From Spirochaetota bacterium (lineage in GTDB: Bacteria > Spirochaetota > Spirochaetia > Treponematales > UBA12059): 44,561 nucleotides of DNA. The DNA is taken from the NCBI GenBank assembly GCA_018262985.1, contig JADFDI010000015.1, forward strand, positions 1-44,561. The letters are read 5' to 3'. This document shows positions 24,877 through 32,627 of the stretch, piece by piece; the stretch's first letter is position 1; every line of letters begins with the position of its first letter. The notes beneath the pieces were generated by a model. That model was not told the origin of the DNA. It was given only the letters and a program-made list of their open reading frames with translations, and made no database searches. A program made the position numbers and the translations under genes.

Positions 24877-26069
24877 GAAGGCAACGCTCCGTCGGCCTTG
24901 AGGCGCGCGATCGCCTCGGCGCCCAGCCCGAGCACGCGCGCGAGCACCGCCTCCGTGTGCTCCCCGAGCTCCGGAGCGGCGGGACGCGTCGGCGACTCCG
25001 GGACGGTTTCCATCTTGACGGGATTGCCGGGAATGAGCACCGTGCCGCCCGTGCCGTCCGGAGCCTCGACGAGCATGTTTCGCGCGGCGAGCTGCCGGTC
25101 CTTCATCACCTTGTCGACGGACGCGACGGGAGCGGCCGGCACGCCCGCCGCCTCGAGGATGGCGACCCACTCGTCGGAGGTTTTCGTGACGAAGACGGCC
25201 TCGAGCTCGGGCGCGAGGAAGTGGAGGTTGCGCACCCGCTCCGCGTTGGTCCTGAAGCGCTCGTCCGCGAACAGGTCGTCCCGTCCGACGGCGGGGCAGA
25301 ACGCCTTCCAGAGCGCGTCGTTGCCCACCGCCACGGCGAACCAGGCGTCCGAGGCCTTGAAGGCCTGGAAGGGCGCGATGGTCGGATGGCGCGTGCCGAG
25401 GGGCTCGGGCGACTTGCCGTCAACCTGGAAACGGACCAGGGCGTTCTCGAGGATGGCCAGCTGGCAGTCGAGCATGGACACGTCGACCTTCTGCCCGCGG
25501 CCGGTTTCCTTCCGCTGGTAGAGCGCCGCGACGACGCCGACCGCGGCGAAGACCGCCGCGGTGATGTCGCCCATGGACAGCCCCACGCGCGTGGGCGGAG
25601 AGTCCGGCCAACCCGTGATGCTCATGACCCCGCCGCGGGCCTGCACGAGGATGTCGTAGGCGGGCTTCAGGGCGTCCGGCCCGGTATGGCCGAAACCAGA
25701 CACCGCGGCGTACACGAGCCTCGGGTTCGCCGCCTTGAGCACGTCCCAGCCGAGGCCGAGCTTCTCCATCGTTCCCGGCCGGAAGTTTTCGACGACGACG
25801 TCGCATTCCTTCGCCAGGTCGACGAGCAGCTTCTTGCCGGCCGCGTTCTTGAGGTCGACGCAGACCGATTCCTTGCCGCGGTTGACGTTGAGGAAGTAGA
25901 GGCTCTTCCCGTTGCGGAACGGCCCGAAATGCCGCGAGTCGTCGCCGACGACGGGAGCCTCGACCTTGACGATCTCGGCGCCGAGGTCGGACAGCATCAT
26001 GGTGCAGAAGGGTCCCGCGAGGACCCGGGTCAGGTCGAGGACGCGAATGCCCTCGAGCGGTTTCGGCAT
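24873..26069 (-). CDS. CaiB/BaiF-family CoA-transferase (class III)
   Basis: A 398-residue class III CoA-transferase (family of formyl-CoA:oxalate CoA-transferase, CaiB and BaiF), moving CoA between carboxylic acids. It begins LEGIRVLDLTRVLAGPFCTMMLSDLGAEIVKVE, the family opening. NRGKESVCVDLKN, VENFRPGTMEKLG and SGFGHTGP follow, and the catalytic Asp is probably in QKVDVSMLD. The ATG at 26069 has AAGGAGG six bases upstream. It is translationally coupled to the amidase. In this operon it is well placed to activate the dicarboxylate end product (malonate or oxalate) as a CoA ester. The actual acid cannot be read from sequence. Confidence 0.92.
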   Translation of the reverse strand: MPKPLEGIRVLDLTRVLAGPFCTMMLSDLGAEIVKVEAPVVGDDSRHFGPFRNGKSLYFLNVNRGKESVCVDLKNAAGKKLLVDLAKECDVVVENFRPGTMEKLGLGWDVLKAANPRLVYAAVSGFGHTGPDALKPAYDILVQARGGVMSITGWPDSPPTRVGLSMGDITAAVFAAVGVVAALYQRKETGRGQKVDVSMLDCQLAILENALVRFQVDGKSPEPLGTRHPTIAPFQAFKASDAWFAVAVGNDALWKAFCPAVGRDDLFADERFRTNAERVRNLHFLAPELEAVFVTKTSDEWVAILEAAGVPAAPVASVDKVMKDRQLAARNMLVEAPDGTGGTVLIPGNPVKMETVPESPTRPAAPELGEHTEAVLARVLGLGAEAIARLKADGALPS

Positions 26070-26123
26070 GGTGGCCTCCTTGTCGATAAGGGGCGGACGC
26101 TCGGGCGACCGGGATGAGAGGGC

Positions 26124-26153
26124 CCGGGAGGGAAGGCGCCCCTTCCCTCCCGG
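26124..26153. promoter_or_regulatory. Intercistronic hairpin in the cyclase-CaiB gap
   Basis: A perfect 13-bp stem (CCGGGAGGGAAGG with CCTTCCCTCCCGG, loop CGCC) sits in the 144-base gap of the operon. With no T-run it is more likely an mRNA processing or stabilising element, or a partial terminator, than a full stop. Confidence 0.5.
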
Positions 26154-26213
26154 ACGGATTCCCGCGCTCCCCGCCCCGCGCGCGCCGAGCGGCGGTTCGC
26201 GGGCCCGGTCGGA

Positions 26214-27086
26214 CTACTTCCGGCGGGCTTCTTCGTGGATCCAGGGGTTGAGGGCGCCGGCGACGTCGCCGAACTTGGTCAGCTTCGCCTTCGCCTTCTT
26301 CTCCATGAGCTTCTCGTAGCGCTCGTCCTCGACCATGGCCACGATGCGCGCGATGCTCGACTCGCCGTCGACGAAGCGCCAGGGGAAGCAGCCGATGGTC
26401 GCCCGCTGGTTGAGGAGCAGGTCCATGTCGCCGCCGAGGCACTCGGCGTGGATGATGTGCTCGTTGAACATCTCGATGTGCATGAGCTGGTACTTGTCGT
26501 CGGAGAAGTACTGGTCGAGGGACTTGCCGTACTTCTTCTGGAAGTGCGCGTCGCACTCCTTGGCCTGGCGGGGCATCCACTCGCGGATCTTGGTGTTCAT
26601 GGGGTGGTCGGCCGAGCCGCAGTCGACGCCGATCCAGCGGAGCTTCTTGCGCTTGGCCCACTCCGCGAACTCGCGGTCCGGCCCCGGGTGCTTGATCATG
26701 TAGCGGATCTCGTCGGCCGTGGGCTGGTCCCAGCCGTAGTGGTGGAAGCCCGTGTGGATGATGAGGATGTCGCCCTCCTTCACCTCCACGCGCTCCTCGA
26801 CCATCTTCGAGGTGTAGACGTCGTAGTCGCCGGCGACGTCGGAAAGGTCGACGATGGCGCCCTCGTGCACGAGGAAGTCCATGTCGAGGCTCGCGATGTC
26901 CTTGCCCGGCGTGTAGAAGTGGATCTCGCCGTCGAGGTGGGTGCCGATGTGGTTGGAGTGCGTGACCACCTGGCCGTTGGCGCCGTTGGGCGCGAGGCGC
27001 TTGAAGTACTTGACCTCGAGCGGCTCGTAGGTGGGCCAGGGCGGGGTGCCGATGCCGAGGGGAATGGTCAGGTCGATCATCTTCAT
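26214..27086 (-). CDS. Cyclase-family metal-dependent hydrolase (PF04199)
   Basis: A 290-residue member of the cyclase/kynurenine-formamidase/isatin-hydrolase family, metal enzymes that hydrolyse amide bonds including cyclic ones. The motif is HIGTHLDGEIH (His46, His50, Asp52, His56), a variant of HxGTHxDAPxH with GE replacing AP. A second conserved region is WIGVDCGSADHPMN, and EMFNEHIIHAE carries the usual Glu and His near the C-terminus. It is longer than typical KynB (about 210) owing to a charged C-terminal tail. The ATG at 27086 lies behind TAGGAGG. It is the only ring-opening candidate in the operon, so I infer it opens the cyclic product of the Mo hydroxylase. Confidence 0.85.
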   Translation of the reverse strand: MKMIDLTIPLGIGTPPWPTYEPLEVKYFKRLAPNGANGQVVTHSNHIGTHLDGEIHFYTPGKDIASLDMDFLVHEGAIVDLSDVAGDYDVYTSKMVEERVEVKEGDILIIHTGFHHYGWDQPTADEIRYMIKHPGPDREFAEWAKRKKLRWIGVDCGSADHPMNTKIREWMPRQAKECDAHFQKKYGKSLDQYFSDDKYQLMHIEMFNEHIIHAECLGGDMDLLLNQRATIGCFPWRFVDGESSIARIVAMVEDERYEKLMEKKAKAKLTKFGDVAGALNPWIHEEARRK

Positions 27087-27100
27087 ATTGAACCTCCTAA

Positions 27101-27133
27101 ACGAAGAAAACACAGTGGCATAGAGACACGGAG
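27101..27133. repeat. Decayed copy of the CTTCGTG-type intergenic repeat
   Basis: CGAAGAAAACACAGTGGC followed by AGAGACACGGAG reads on the minus strand as CTCCGTGTCT...TCTTCG, recalling the arms at 594-666. It lies in the 85-base spacer between the DUF1116 and cyclase genes, which is less GC-rich than its surroundings. Confidence 0.35.
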
Positions 27134-27171
27134 AATGGCGAATGGGGAAGCGTAATCCAGGGAACCGCTCG

Positions 27172-28596
27172 TCATGCATACCTCTCCGCGAAGGCGATTA
27201 CGGCGTCCCTGAATACGTTCTCCGGAGGTTTGACGAGGCCGGCGCCGACCATGCCGACGCCGGGCTCCTTGTGCGCGATGCCGGTGTTGATGGCGGGCAG
27301 GATGCCCGTCTCCACGACCTTGCGCGCGTCGATGCCGGTCGGGGTGCCGCGGAAGTCGAGGGCCGGGATGCGGTACTGCTCGCTCTCCGCGAGCGTGATC
27401 TCGTACATGCGCAGGGTGACGTCGATGGCGTCCGCCGGCGAGCCGCCCACGAACTTGACGATGGCGGGCGCGGCCGCCATGGCGAAGCCGCCGATGCCGG
27501 AGGTCTCGGTGATGACCGAGTCGCCGATGTCGCGCGCGGCGTCCGCGGCCGTGAAACCGGGCAGGTAGAGGCCCTCGACCACGCTCGCGGGACCCGTGAA
27601 CCAGCGTCCGGGCAGGCCCGAGAGCCGGATGCCGAACTCGGTGCCGTTCCGCGCCATGGTGGTGATGACGGTGGATCCCTCGATGCCGGCGGCCGCGTCG
27701 ACGGCGCACTTGGCCGAGGGCATGGTGAGGTTCAGGAAGAAGTGGTCGTTGGCGTTGAGGAAGGCGAGCGCCTTCGAGATCTCCGACTTAGGCGCGTCGA
27801 CCATGACCAGGTGCGGCGCGAGCTCCCGGATGATGGTCGAGGTGCCGGCGCGGTTGCGGTTGTGTCCTTCGTCGCCCATCTGGAGCACCTGCGCGATGAC
27901 CGTCGTCATGTCGATCGGGCCGCGCATCTTGAGCGCCTCGGCGAGGATGGGGGCGAGCGAGTCGCGCATCCACGAAAGGCGCTCCTGGACCTCGTCGCCG
28001 TAGGCGCCGTAGCGCAGCACCTTGCCGAGGCCCTCGTTGAGCGTGCAGTACGCGCGGTTGCCGAAGGCCTTGTTCTCGACGATCCACACGGGCATCGAGG
28101 CGGTCATGACGCCCGCCATGGGGCCGACCGAATCGTGGTGGTGGCAGGAATCGAACTCGATCTCGCCGGAGGCGGCGAGCGCCTCGGCTTCGGCCGGAGT
28201 CTTCGCGAGGCCCTCGTGGATGAGACCTCCCATGACGGCCCCGCGCATCGGGCCCGACATGTCCTTCCAGGCGACGGGCGGGCCGGCGTGCAGGACGAGT
28301 TTCCGGTGCATGCCGGGCACGACGTCCTTCGCGACGCCAATGCCGACCACGGTGGGCTTGGCCGCGAGGATGCGGCGAACCGACTCGGCGTTGGCCGCGT
28401 CCACGTCGACGCGGGCGCGCGAGGCGATGCGGTCGAGCGCCGCGATGGCGCGGACGTCTCCGCCGGCCGGCGGCTTCCACTCCACGTGCGCGACGGGGGC
28501 GCCTTCGCGCGCGAGCGAGGCGGCGAATTTCTCGAGGCCGAGGTTCAGGACCTTCGGACCCTCGGCGAACAGCGAATCGAGGGGTCTGGCGCTCAC
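27172..28596 (-). CDS. allG: DUF1116 protein, AllG/YlbE-like carbamoyltransferase subunit
   Basis: A 474-residue DUF1116 protein, homologous to E. coli YlbE (AllG), one of three subunits reported for oxamate carbamoyltransferase (oxalurate + Pi giving oxamate + carbamoyl phosphate). Family features seen are the opening PKVLNLGLEKFAASLA, VEWKPPAGGD, MTASMPVWIVENKAFGNRAYCTLNEG and FHLNLT-like FFLNLTMPSAKCAVDAA. The start is a GTG at 28596 whose GTGA overlaps the FdrA-like gene's stop, with GGAGG upstream. Its neighbours FdrA and DUF2877 are the other two subunits, so the complete set is present. The true ureido substrate here may differ from oxalurate. Confidence 0.9.
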   Translation of the reverse strand: MSARPLDSLFAEGPKVLNLGLEKFAASLAREGAPVAHVEWKPPAGGDVRAIAALDRIASRARVDVDAANAESVRRILAAKPTVVGIGVAKDVVPGMHRKLVLHAGPPVAWKDMSGPMRGAVMGGLIHEGLAKTPAEAEALAASGEIEFDSCHHHDSVGPMAGVMTASMPVWIVENKAFGNRAYCTLNEGLGKVLRYGAYGDEVQERLSWMRDSLAPILAEALKMRGPIDMTTVIAQVLQMGDEGHNRNRAGTSTIIRELAPHLVMVDAPKSEISKALAFLNANDHFFLNLTMPSAKCAVDAAAGIEGSTVITTMARNGTEFGIRLSGLPGRWFTGPASVVEGLYLPGFTAADAARDIGDSVITETSGIGGFAMAAAPAIVKFVGGSPADAIDVTLRMYEITLAESEQYRIPALDFRGTPTGIDARKVVETGILPAINTGIAHKEPGVGMVGAGLVKPPENVFRDAVIAFAERYA

Positions 28597-30233
28597 CGTG
28601 CGCCTCCTTTCGCGGAGCTTCCGCGGGCGGCCGCCTTCGCGATTTCCACCGCGAGCAGGGCGGCGCGCCGGTTCGAGGGCATGACGACGACGCCGGCGGC
28701 CTCGAGCTTCGCGACCTGGGCGCCGTAGCCCTGGGGGTCGGCTCCCGTGCCGATGACGGACGCGACCACCGGCAGGTAGCCGCCACGCGCCGCCGCGGCG
28801 GCCCGCGCCCCGGCGATCGCCTCGAGCGAGGCGCCCGCCGGGTCGTCGTGCGAGCCGTAGCCGAGCACCACGTCGAGGAGCAGGACGGCGGTCGACGGGT
28901 CCTTCCCTTCCTCCACGATGCGCGCGTTGCGCTGCGAGGGGTCGATCATCGGGTGCGGCTTCCCGACCGTGAACGCGTCGTCCCCGAGGTCGACTATCGT
29001 GTGGCCTTCGGAAATGCGCGGGTCGGCCAGGACGAGGGAAGGGTCGGTCTGGTTGTTGGACCGGACCTGGCCGAGGGCGGCGTCAGCGATGAAGAGGGCC
29101 TCGTCGGCGACGGTGCCGCCCGCGTAGAGGCCGCGGAGGAATTTCTGCCCGGGCGCGAGGCGGGCGGCTTCGCGCCCGGCAAGCTCGCCGACCCCCTGCG
29201 CGGCCTCGGCGTCCAGGCGCGCGCGGACTGCGGCGGCGGCCGCCATGCGCGCCGCGGCGTCGGCGCCATTCTTCGCGAAAGCCGCGGCGAGCGCGGCGGC
29301 TTCCTCGAGGCTGGCGGCGTGGTAGACGGGATCCCGGTCGGCGGGCCGGTCCTTCAGCCCGAGGAAGTGCGCCACCGCGGGCTTTCCGCCGCGCTCGAGG
29401 GCGGCGACGACCTTGGCGGCAGTCTCGGGCGCGGGCGGCTTCGACACCACGAGCAGTACCTTGGTCTCCGGGTCCCGCTCGAGGCCCTCGATGGCGAGGA
29501 GGCTCGTCATGCCGCCGACCTTCGCGTTCTTGAGGTCGCGGCCGCCGCAGCCGATGGCCTGCGAGACGCCGACCCCGGCGCGGTCGACGAGGCAGGAGAC
29601 TTCCTGCAGGCCCGTCCCGGATGCCGCCACGATGCCCACCGGGCCGCGGGCGACGACGTTGGCGAAGCAGAGCGGCTTGCCGCCGATGATGGCGGTGCCG
29701 CAGTCGGGCCCCATGAGGAGGAGCCCCTTCGACGCGGCGAGCGTTTTGAGCGCGATCTCGTCCTCGAGGCTGACGTTGTCGGAGAAGACCATGACGTGGA
29801 GGCCGCGCTCGAGGGCGAGGCGGGCCTCGCGGGCCGCGTAGGCGCCGGGCACCGAGACGATGGCCAGGTTCGCCTCGGGCAGCAGCTTGAGCGCGCCGGC
29901 GGTCGAAGCCGCGCGCGGGTAGGCCTGTCCTGCCTGCGCGGCCGGTCCCTTCTTCTTCGTGACCAGGTCGATCGCGAGCGCGATCGCCTTTTCCGCGGCC
30001 GCGGCGTCAGCGCAGTCGACGGCCACGACCAGGTCGCCGGGCCCGGCCGACGCGAGCGCCCCCCCGCCTTCCGCGGAGCCGTAACCGAGCCCGGTCAGCA
30101 GCTCGAGGTTCATCGGCGTGCCCATGGCCACCACCGCGCCGTCGACGCCCTCCGTCCCCTCGAGCTCGCGCGTGGCGAGCATGAGGAACACCGAGTCGTA
30201 ATAGGCGTCCTTCCGTACCAGTATCCGTTTCAT
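28593..30233 (-). CDS. allF: FdrA/AllF-like carbamoyltransferase subunit
   Basis: A 546-residue FdrA-family protein built like a succinyl-CoA synthetase: an N-terminal FdrA-specific part (KRILVRKDAYYDSVFLM, then VVAMGTPMNLELL), a Rossmann-like region and the nucleotide or phosphate loops MGPDCGTAIIGGKPLCFAN and GIVAASGTGLQEVSC, then a C-terminal domain with VLLLDVVLGYGSHDDPAG. E. coli FdrA (AllF) belongs to oxamate carbamoyltransferase in anaerobic allantoin breakdown. The ATG at 30233 has a weak Shine-Dalgarno. It is 28 bases after the DUF2877 gene and overlaps the DUF1116 gene. No carbamate kinase follows in the window. Confidence 0.91.
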   Translation of the reverse strand: MKRILVRKDAYYDSVFLMLATRELEGTEGVDGAVVAMGTPMNLELLTGLGYGSAEGGGALASAGPGDLVVAVDCADAAAAEKAIALAIDLVTKKKGPAAQAGQAYPRAASTAGALKLLPEANLAIVSVPGAYAAREARLALERGLHVMVFSDNVSLEDEIALKTLAASKGLLLMGPDCGTAIIGGKPLCFANVVARGPVGIVAASGTGLQEVSCLVDRAGVGVSQAIGCGGRDLKNAKVGGMTSLLAIEGLERDPETKVLLVVSKPPAPETAAKVVAALERGGKPAVAHFLGLKDRPADRDPVYHAASLEEAAALAAAFAKNGADAAARMAAAAAVRARLDAEAAQGVGELAGREAARLAPGQKFLRGLYAGGTVADEALFIADAALGQVRSNNQTDPSLVLADPRISEGHTIVDLGDDAFTVGKPHPMIDPSQRNARIVEEGKDPSTAVLLLDVVLGYGSHDDPAGASLEAIAGARAAAAARGGYLPVVASVIGTGADPQGYGAQVAKLEAAGVVVMPSNRRAALLAVEIAKAAARGSSAKGGAR

Positions 30234-30261
30234 CCGTACCGCCTTCGCGATCGTACTAGGT

Positions 30262-31251
30262 TCATGGTCGACGCCGAACGCTCCCGTCCCGCCCTAAGCG
30301 GCGGAGGAAGCCGAGCAGGGCGTCCGCCCCGGAGCTGGCCCCGTGGCGGAACGCCTCGTCCATGGCCGCGTCCAGCGCGGCCTGGTCCGTCGAAGCGTCT
30401 CTCGCGGGCGTCGCGGGCTCGGACCGAGCCGTGACGGCCGCGGAAAACGCCTCCGCGAAAAGAAGAAGGTAGGCCGGGAAGCAGCCCGAGCGCGCGCCCA
30501 GGAGCAGGGCGCGTCCCGCGGCCGTCGTGCGGCCCAGTTCCGCATCCCCGATGGTAACGCCCTCGCGGCCCGAAAGTCTCGCGGCGAGCAGCCATCCGGC
30601 GATAAAATCGTCTCCGGCCGGGGTGGTGCCGGGTCCGAAGCCCGCGAGGTTCCGCGGGAAATCCGAAGCTTCCGCGAGCTCGGCGAAGCGAAGCGCGAAC
30701 GGGCCCGCGCCGTGGATGCCCTCTCGCGGGGCGCGCTCCGCGAACGCGCGTTCGACCGCGTCGAGCGCCTGGTCGAAGGCCGTCCCGGACTCCGGCGCTC
30801 CCGCCGCGCCGAGGCGCCGCTCCGCGGCCCCGAGGCGCGCTTCCGCGTCCCACGCGGCGAAATCGAGCGGCCACGCGCGGACGAGGCTGCCCGAGGGACC
30901 GAGAAGCTCGAGCCCCGTCGGCGCCAGGCCGATCCGGAAGCCCTCCGTACCCCGACGGAGCGCGCCGGCGAGCTCGCCGAACGCTTCCGCTCCGACGGCG
31001 ACGGCCCTGGCCTCCATCGAGCGTTCATCCGCCACGATCGAGACCAGGGCCCCGTCGGGGTGCGCGAGCGACACCGCGCGCGGGAAGGCGCCGACCGCGG
31101 GAGCCGTCCAGGGCGCCTCCGGCACCAGCGGGCCTACGAGCGCGGTCGGGTGCGCGGGGCCGCCGCCTCCCGGAGGAAGCGAAGGCCGGCGCGGCCCGAG
31201 GGCGCCGCGCCGGCCGGACGATCCGCGGGACGACCCGCGAACCTCGGTCAC
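30262..31251 (-). CDS. allH: DUF2877 protein, AllH/YlbF-like carbamoyltransferase subunit
   Basis: A 329-residue DUF2877 protein, homologue of E. coli YlbF (AllH), third subunit of the oxamate carbamoyltransferase system. The diagnostic motif GFGPGTTPAGDDFIAGWL is around residue 210. The N-terminal 60 residues are Gly/Pro/Arg-rich and weakly conserved, so the exact start is the least certain part. I chose the GTG at 31251 because GAGG lies six bases upstream and it begins nine bases before the permease stop is cleared, in the same operon. A longer reading frame runs back through the permease and Mo-subunit genes and is a shadow. Confidence 0.85.
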   Translation of the reverse strand: MTEVRGSSRGSSGRRGALGPRRPSLPPGGGGPAHPTALVGPLVPEAPWTAPAVGAFPRAVSLAHPDGALVSIVADERSMEARAVAVGAEAFGELAGALRRGTEGFRIGLAPTGLELLGPSGSLVRAWPLDFAAWDAEARLGAAERRLGAAGAPESGTAFDQALDAVERAFAERAPREGIHGAGPFALRFAELAEASDFPRNLAGFGPGTTPAGDDFIAGWLLAARLSGREGVTIGDAELGRTTAAGRALLLGARSGCFPAYLLLFAEAFSAAVTARSEPATPARDASTDQAALDAAMDEAFRHGASSGADALLGFLRRLGRDGSVRRRP

Positions 31252-31259
31252 TTGCAGCC

Positions 31260-32510
31260 TCAGCCCTCGGCCGAGGTAGCGTCCTTCGGCCTGAGGATCA
31301 GGTTGAGAAGGATGCCGGCGATGGCCGCGAGGCCGAGGCCGGAGAGCTTGAAGTTGCCGAACGCGAAGGTCGCGCCGCCCAGGCCCAGGACGAGCATGGT
31401 GGCGGTGATGATGAGCAGCTTGGCGTTCGAGAGGTTGACCCTGGCGTCCACCATGTTCTTGATGCCGATCGACGAGATCATGCCGAAGAGCAGGATGGAG
31501 ATGCCGCCGATGACCGGCCCGGGGATGGTGCCGATCAGCGCCGTGAACTTCGGGATCATGGCGAGCGCGATGGCGAAGGTCGCGGCGATGCGCATGATGA
31601 CCGGGTTGAACACGCCGGTCAGGGCGACCGCGCCGGTGTTCTCGGAGTAGGTAGTGTTCGCGGGGCCGCCGATGAGGCCCGCCACCGAGGTCGCGATGCC
31701 GTCGCCCCAGAGCGTGCGGGTGATGCCCGGGTCCTTGATGAAATCCTTGCCGACCACGTTGCCGATGGCCAGCACGTCGCCGAAGTGCTCGACCATGGTG
31801 ACGATGGCGATGGGCACCATGACGCTGATGGCCTCGACGGAGAACTTGGGCAGGGTGAATTTCGGGATGCCGATCCAGGCGGCCTCGGAGACCGAGGTGA
31901 AGTCGATGAGGCCGAGCAGCGCCGCGAGGACGTACCCGGCGACGAGCGAGATGAGGACGGGGAGGTTCGAGAGGAACTTCCAGCCGAACTTCGGGAAGGC
32001 GATCTTGACGAACACGCCAACCGCGAAGGTGAAGAGCGCGATGCCCCAGGCGCCGTTGACGCCGATCGCGTCGACGATGGGCTTTGAGAAGTCGCCCTTG
32101 GCGTTCTGGACGGCGACCGGCGCCAGGATGAGGCCGATGAGGATGATCATCGGGCCGGTGACGTGGGCGGGCAGGATCTTGTGCAGGTGCTCGTACGAGA
32201 CGAACTTGAAGATCGTGCCGACCACGACGTAGAGCAGGCCCGCGACGACGATGCCGCCGAGCGCGTAGGGCAGGCCCTGGCTGGCGCCGACCGCGATCAG
32301 GCCGGGGATGAAGGCGAAGGAGCTTCCGAGGAAGACCGGCACCTTGAACCCGGTCAGGATGTGGAAGATCCACGTTCCGACGCCGGCCGCGAAAAGCGTC
32401 ACGCCGACGTCGAGCCCCGTGAGTATCGGGACGAGCACGGTCGCCCCGAACATGACGAACGTGTGCTGGAGTCCCATCACCACGTTCTTTCCGGTCAGAT
32501 TCTTTTCCAC
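31260..32510 (-). CDS. NCS2-family uracil-type permease
   Basis: A 416-residue membrane protein with about 14 hydrophobic segments, of the nucleobase:cation symporter-2 family. The substrate-site motifs are of the uracil type: VEHFGDVLAIG (Glu in TM8) and GGPANTTYSENTGAVALT (TM10), matching UraA/PyrP TTYxEN. Xanthine and urate carriers instead show a QN motif at TM10. The start is a GTG at 32510 behind GGAGG. It lies between the Mo-hydroxylase and carbamoyltransferase genes and should import the operon's substrate, which I take to be uracil or a related pyrimidine. Confidence 0.92.
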   Translation of the reverse strand: MEKNLTGKNVVMGLQHTFVMFGATVLVPILTGLDVGVTLFAAGVGTWIFHILTGFKVPVFLGSSFAFIPGLIAVGASQGLPYALGGIVVAGLLYVVVGTIFKFVSYEHLHKILPAHVTGPMIILIGLILAPVAVQNAKGDFSKPIVDAIGVNGAWGIALFTFAVGVFVKIAFPKFGWKFLSNLPVLISLVAGYVLAALLGLIDFTSVSEAAWIGIPKFTLPKFSVEAISVMVPIAIVTMVEHFGDVLAIGNVVGKDFIKDPGITRTLWGDGIATSVAGLIGGPANTTYSENTGAVALTGVFNPVIMRIAATFAIALAMIPKFTALIGTIPGPVIGGISILLFGMISSIGIKNMVDARVNLSNAKLLIITATMLVLGLGGATFAFGNFKLSGLGLAAIAGILLNLILRPKDATSAEG

Positions 32511-32567
32511 GAAAGCCTCCTTCGCAGAACTCCCCCGCCGCGTCGCGGCCGGTATGCTCGAGGGCGC

Positions 32568-32589
32568 GCGCGGAGCCTCGGCTCCGCGC
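32568..32589. promoter_or_regulatory. Intercistronic hairpin between Mo subunit and permease genes
   Basis: A 9-bp perfect stem (GCGCGGAGC with GCTCCGCGC, loop CTCG) lies in the 117-base gap. It has no T-run. Together with the hairpin at 26124 it marks the two widest gaps of the operon. Confidence 0.45.
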
Positions 32590-32627
32590 CTCCCCTTTCG
32601 CCGCTTCCCGTTCCTTCCCTTCCCCGC

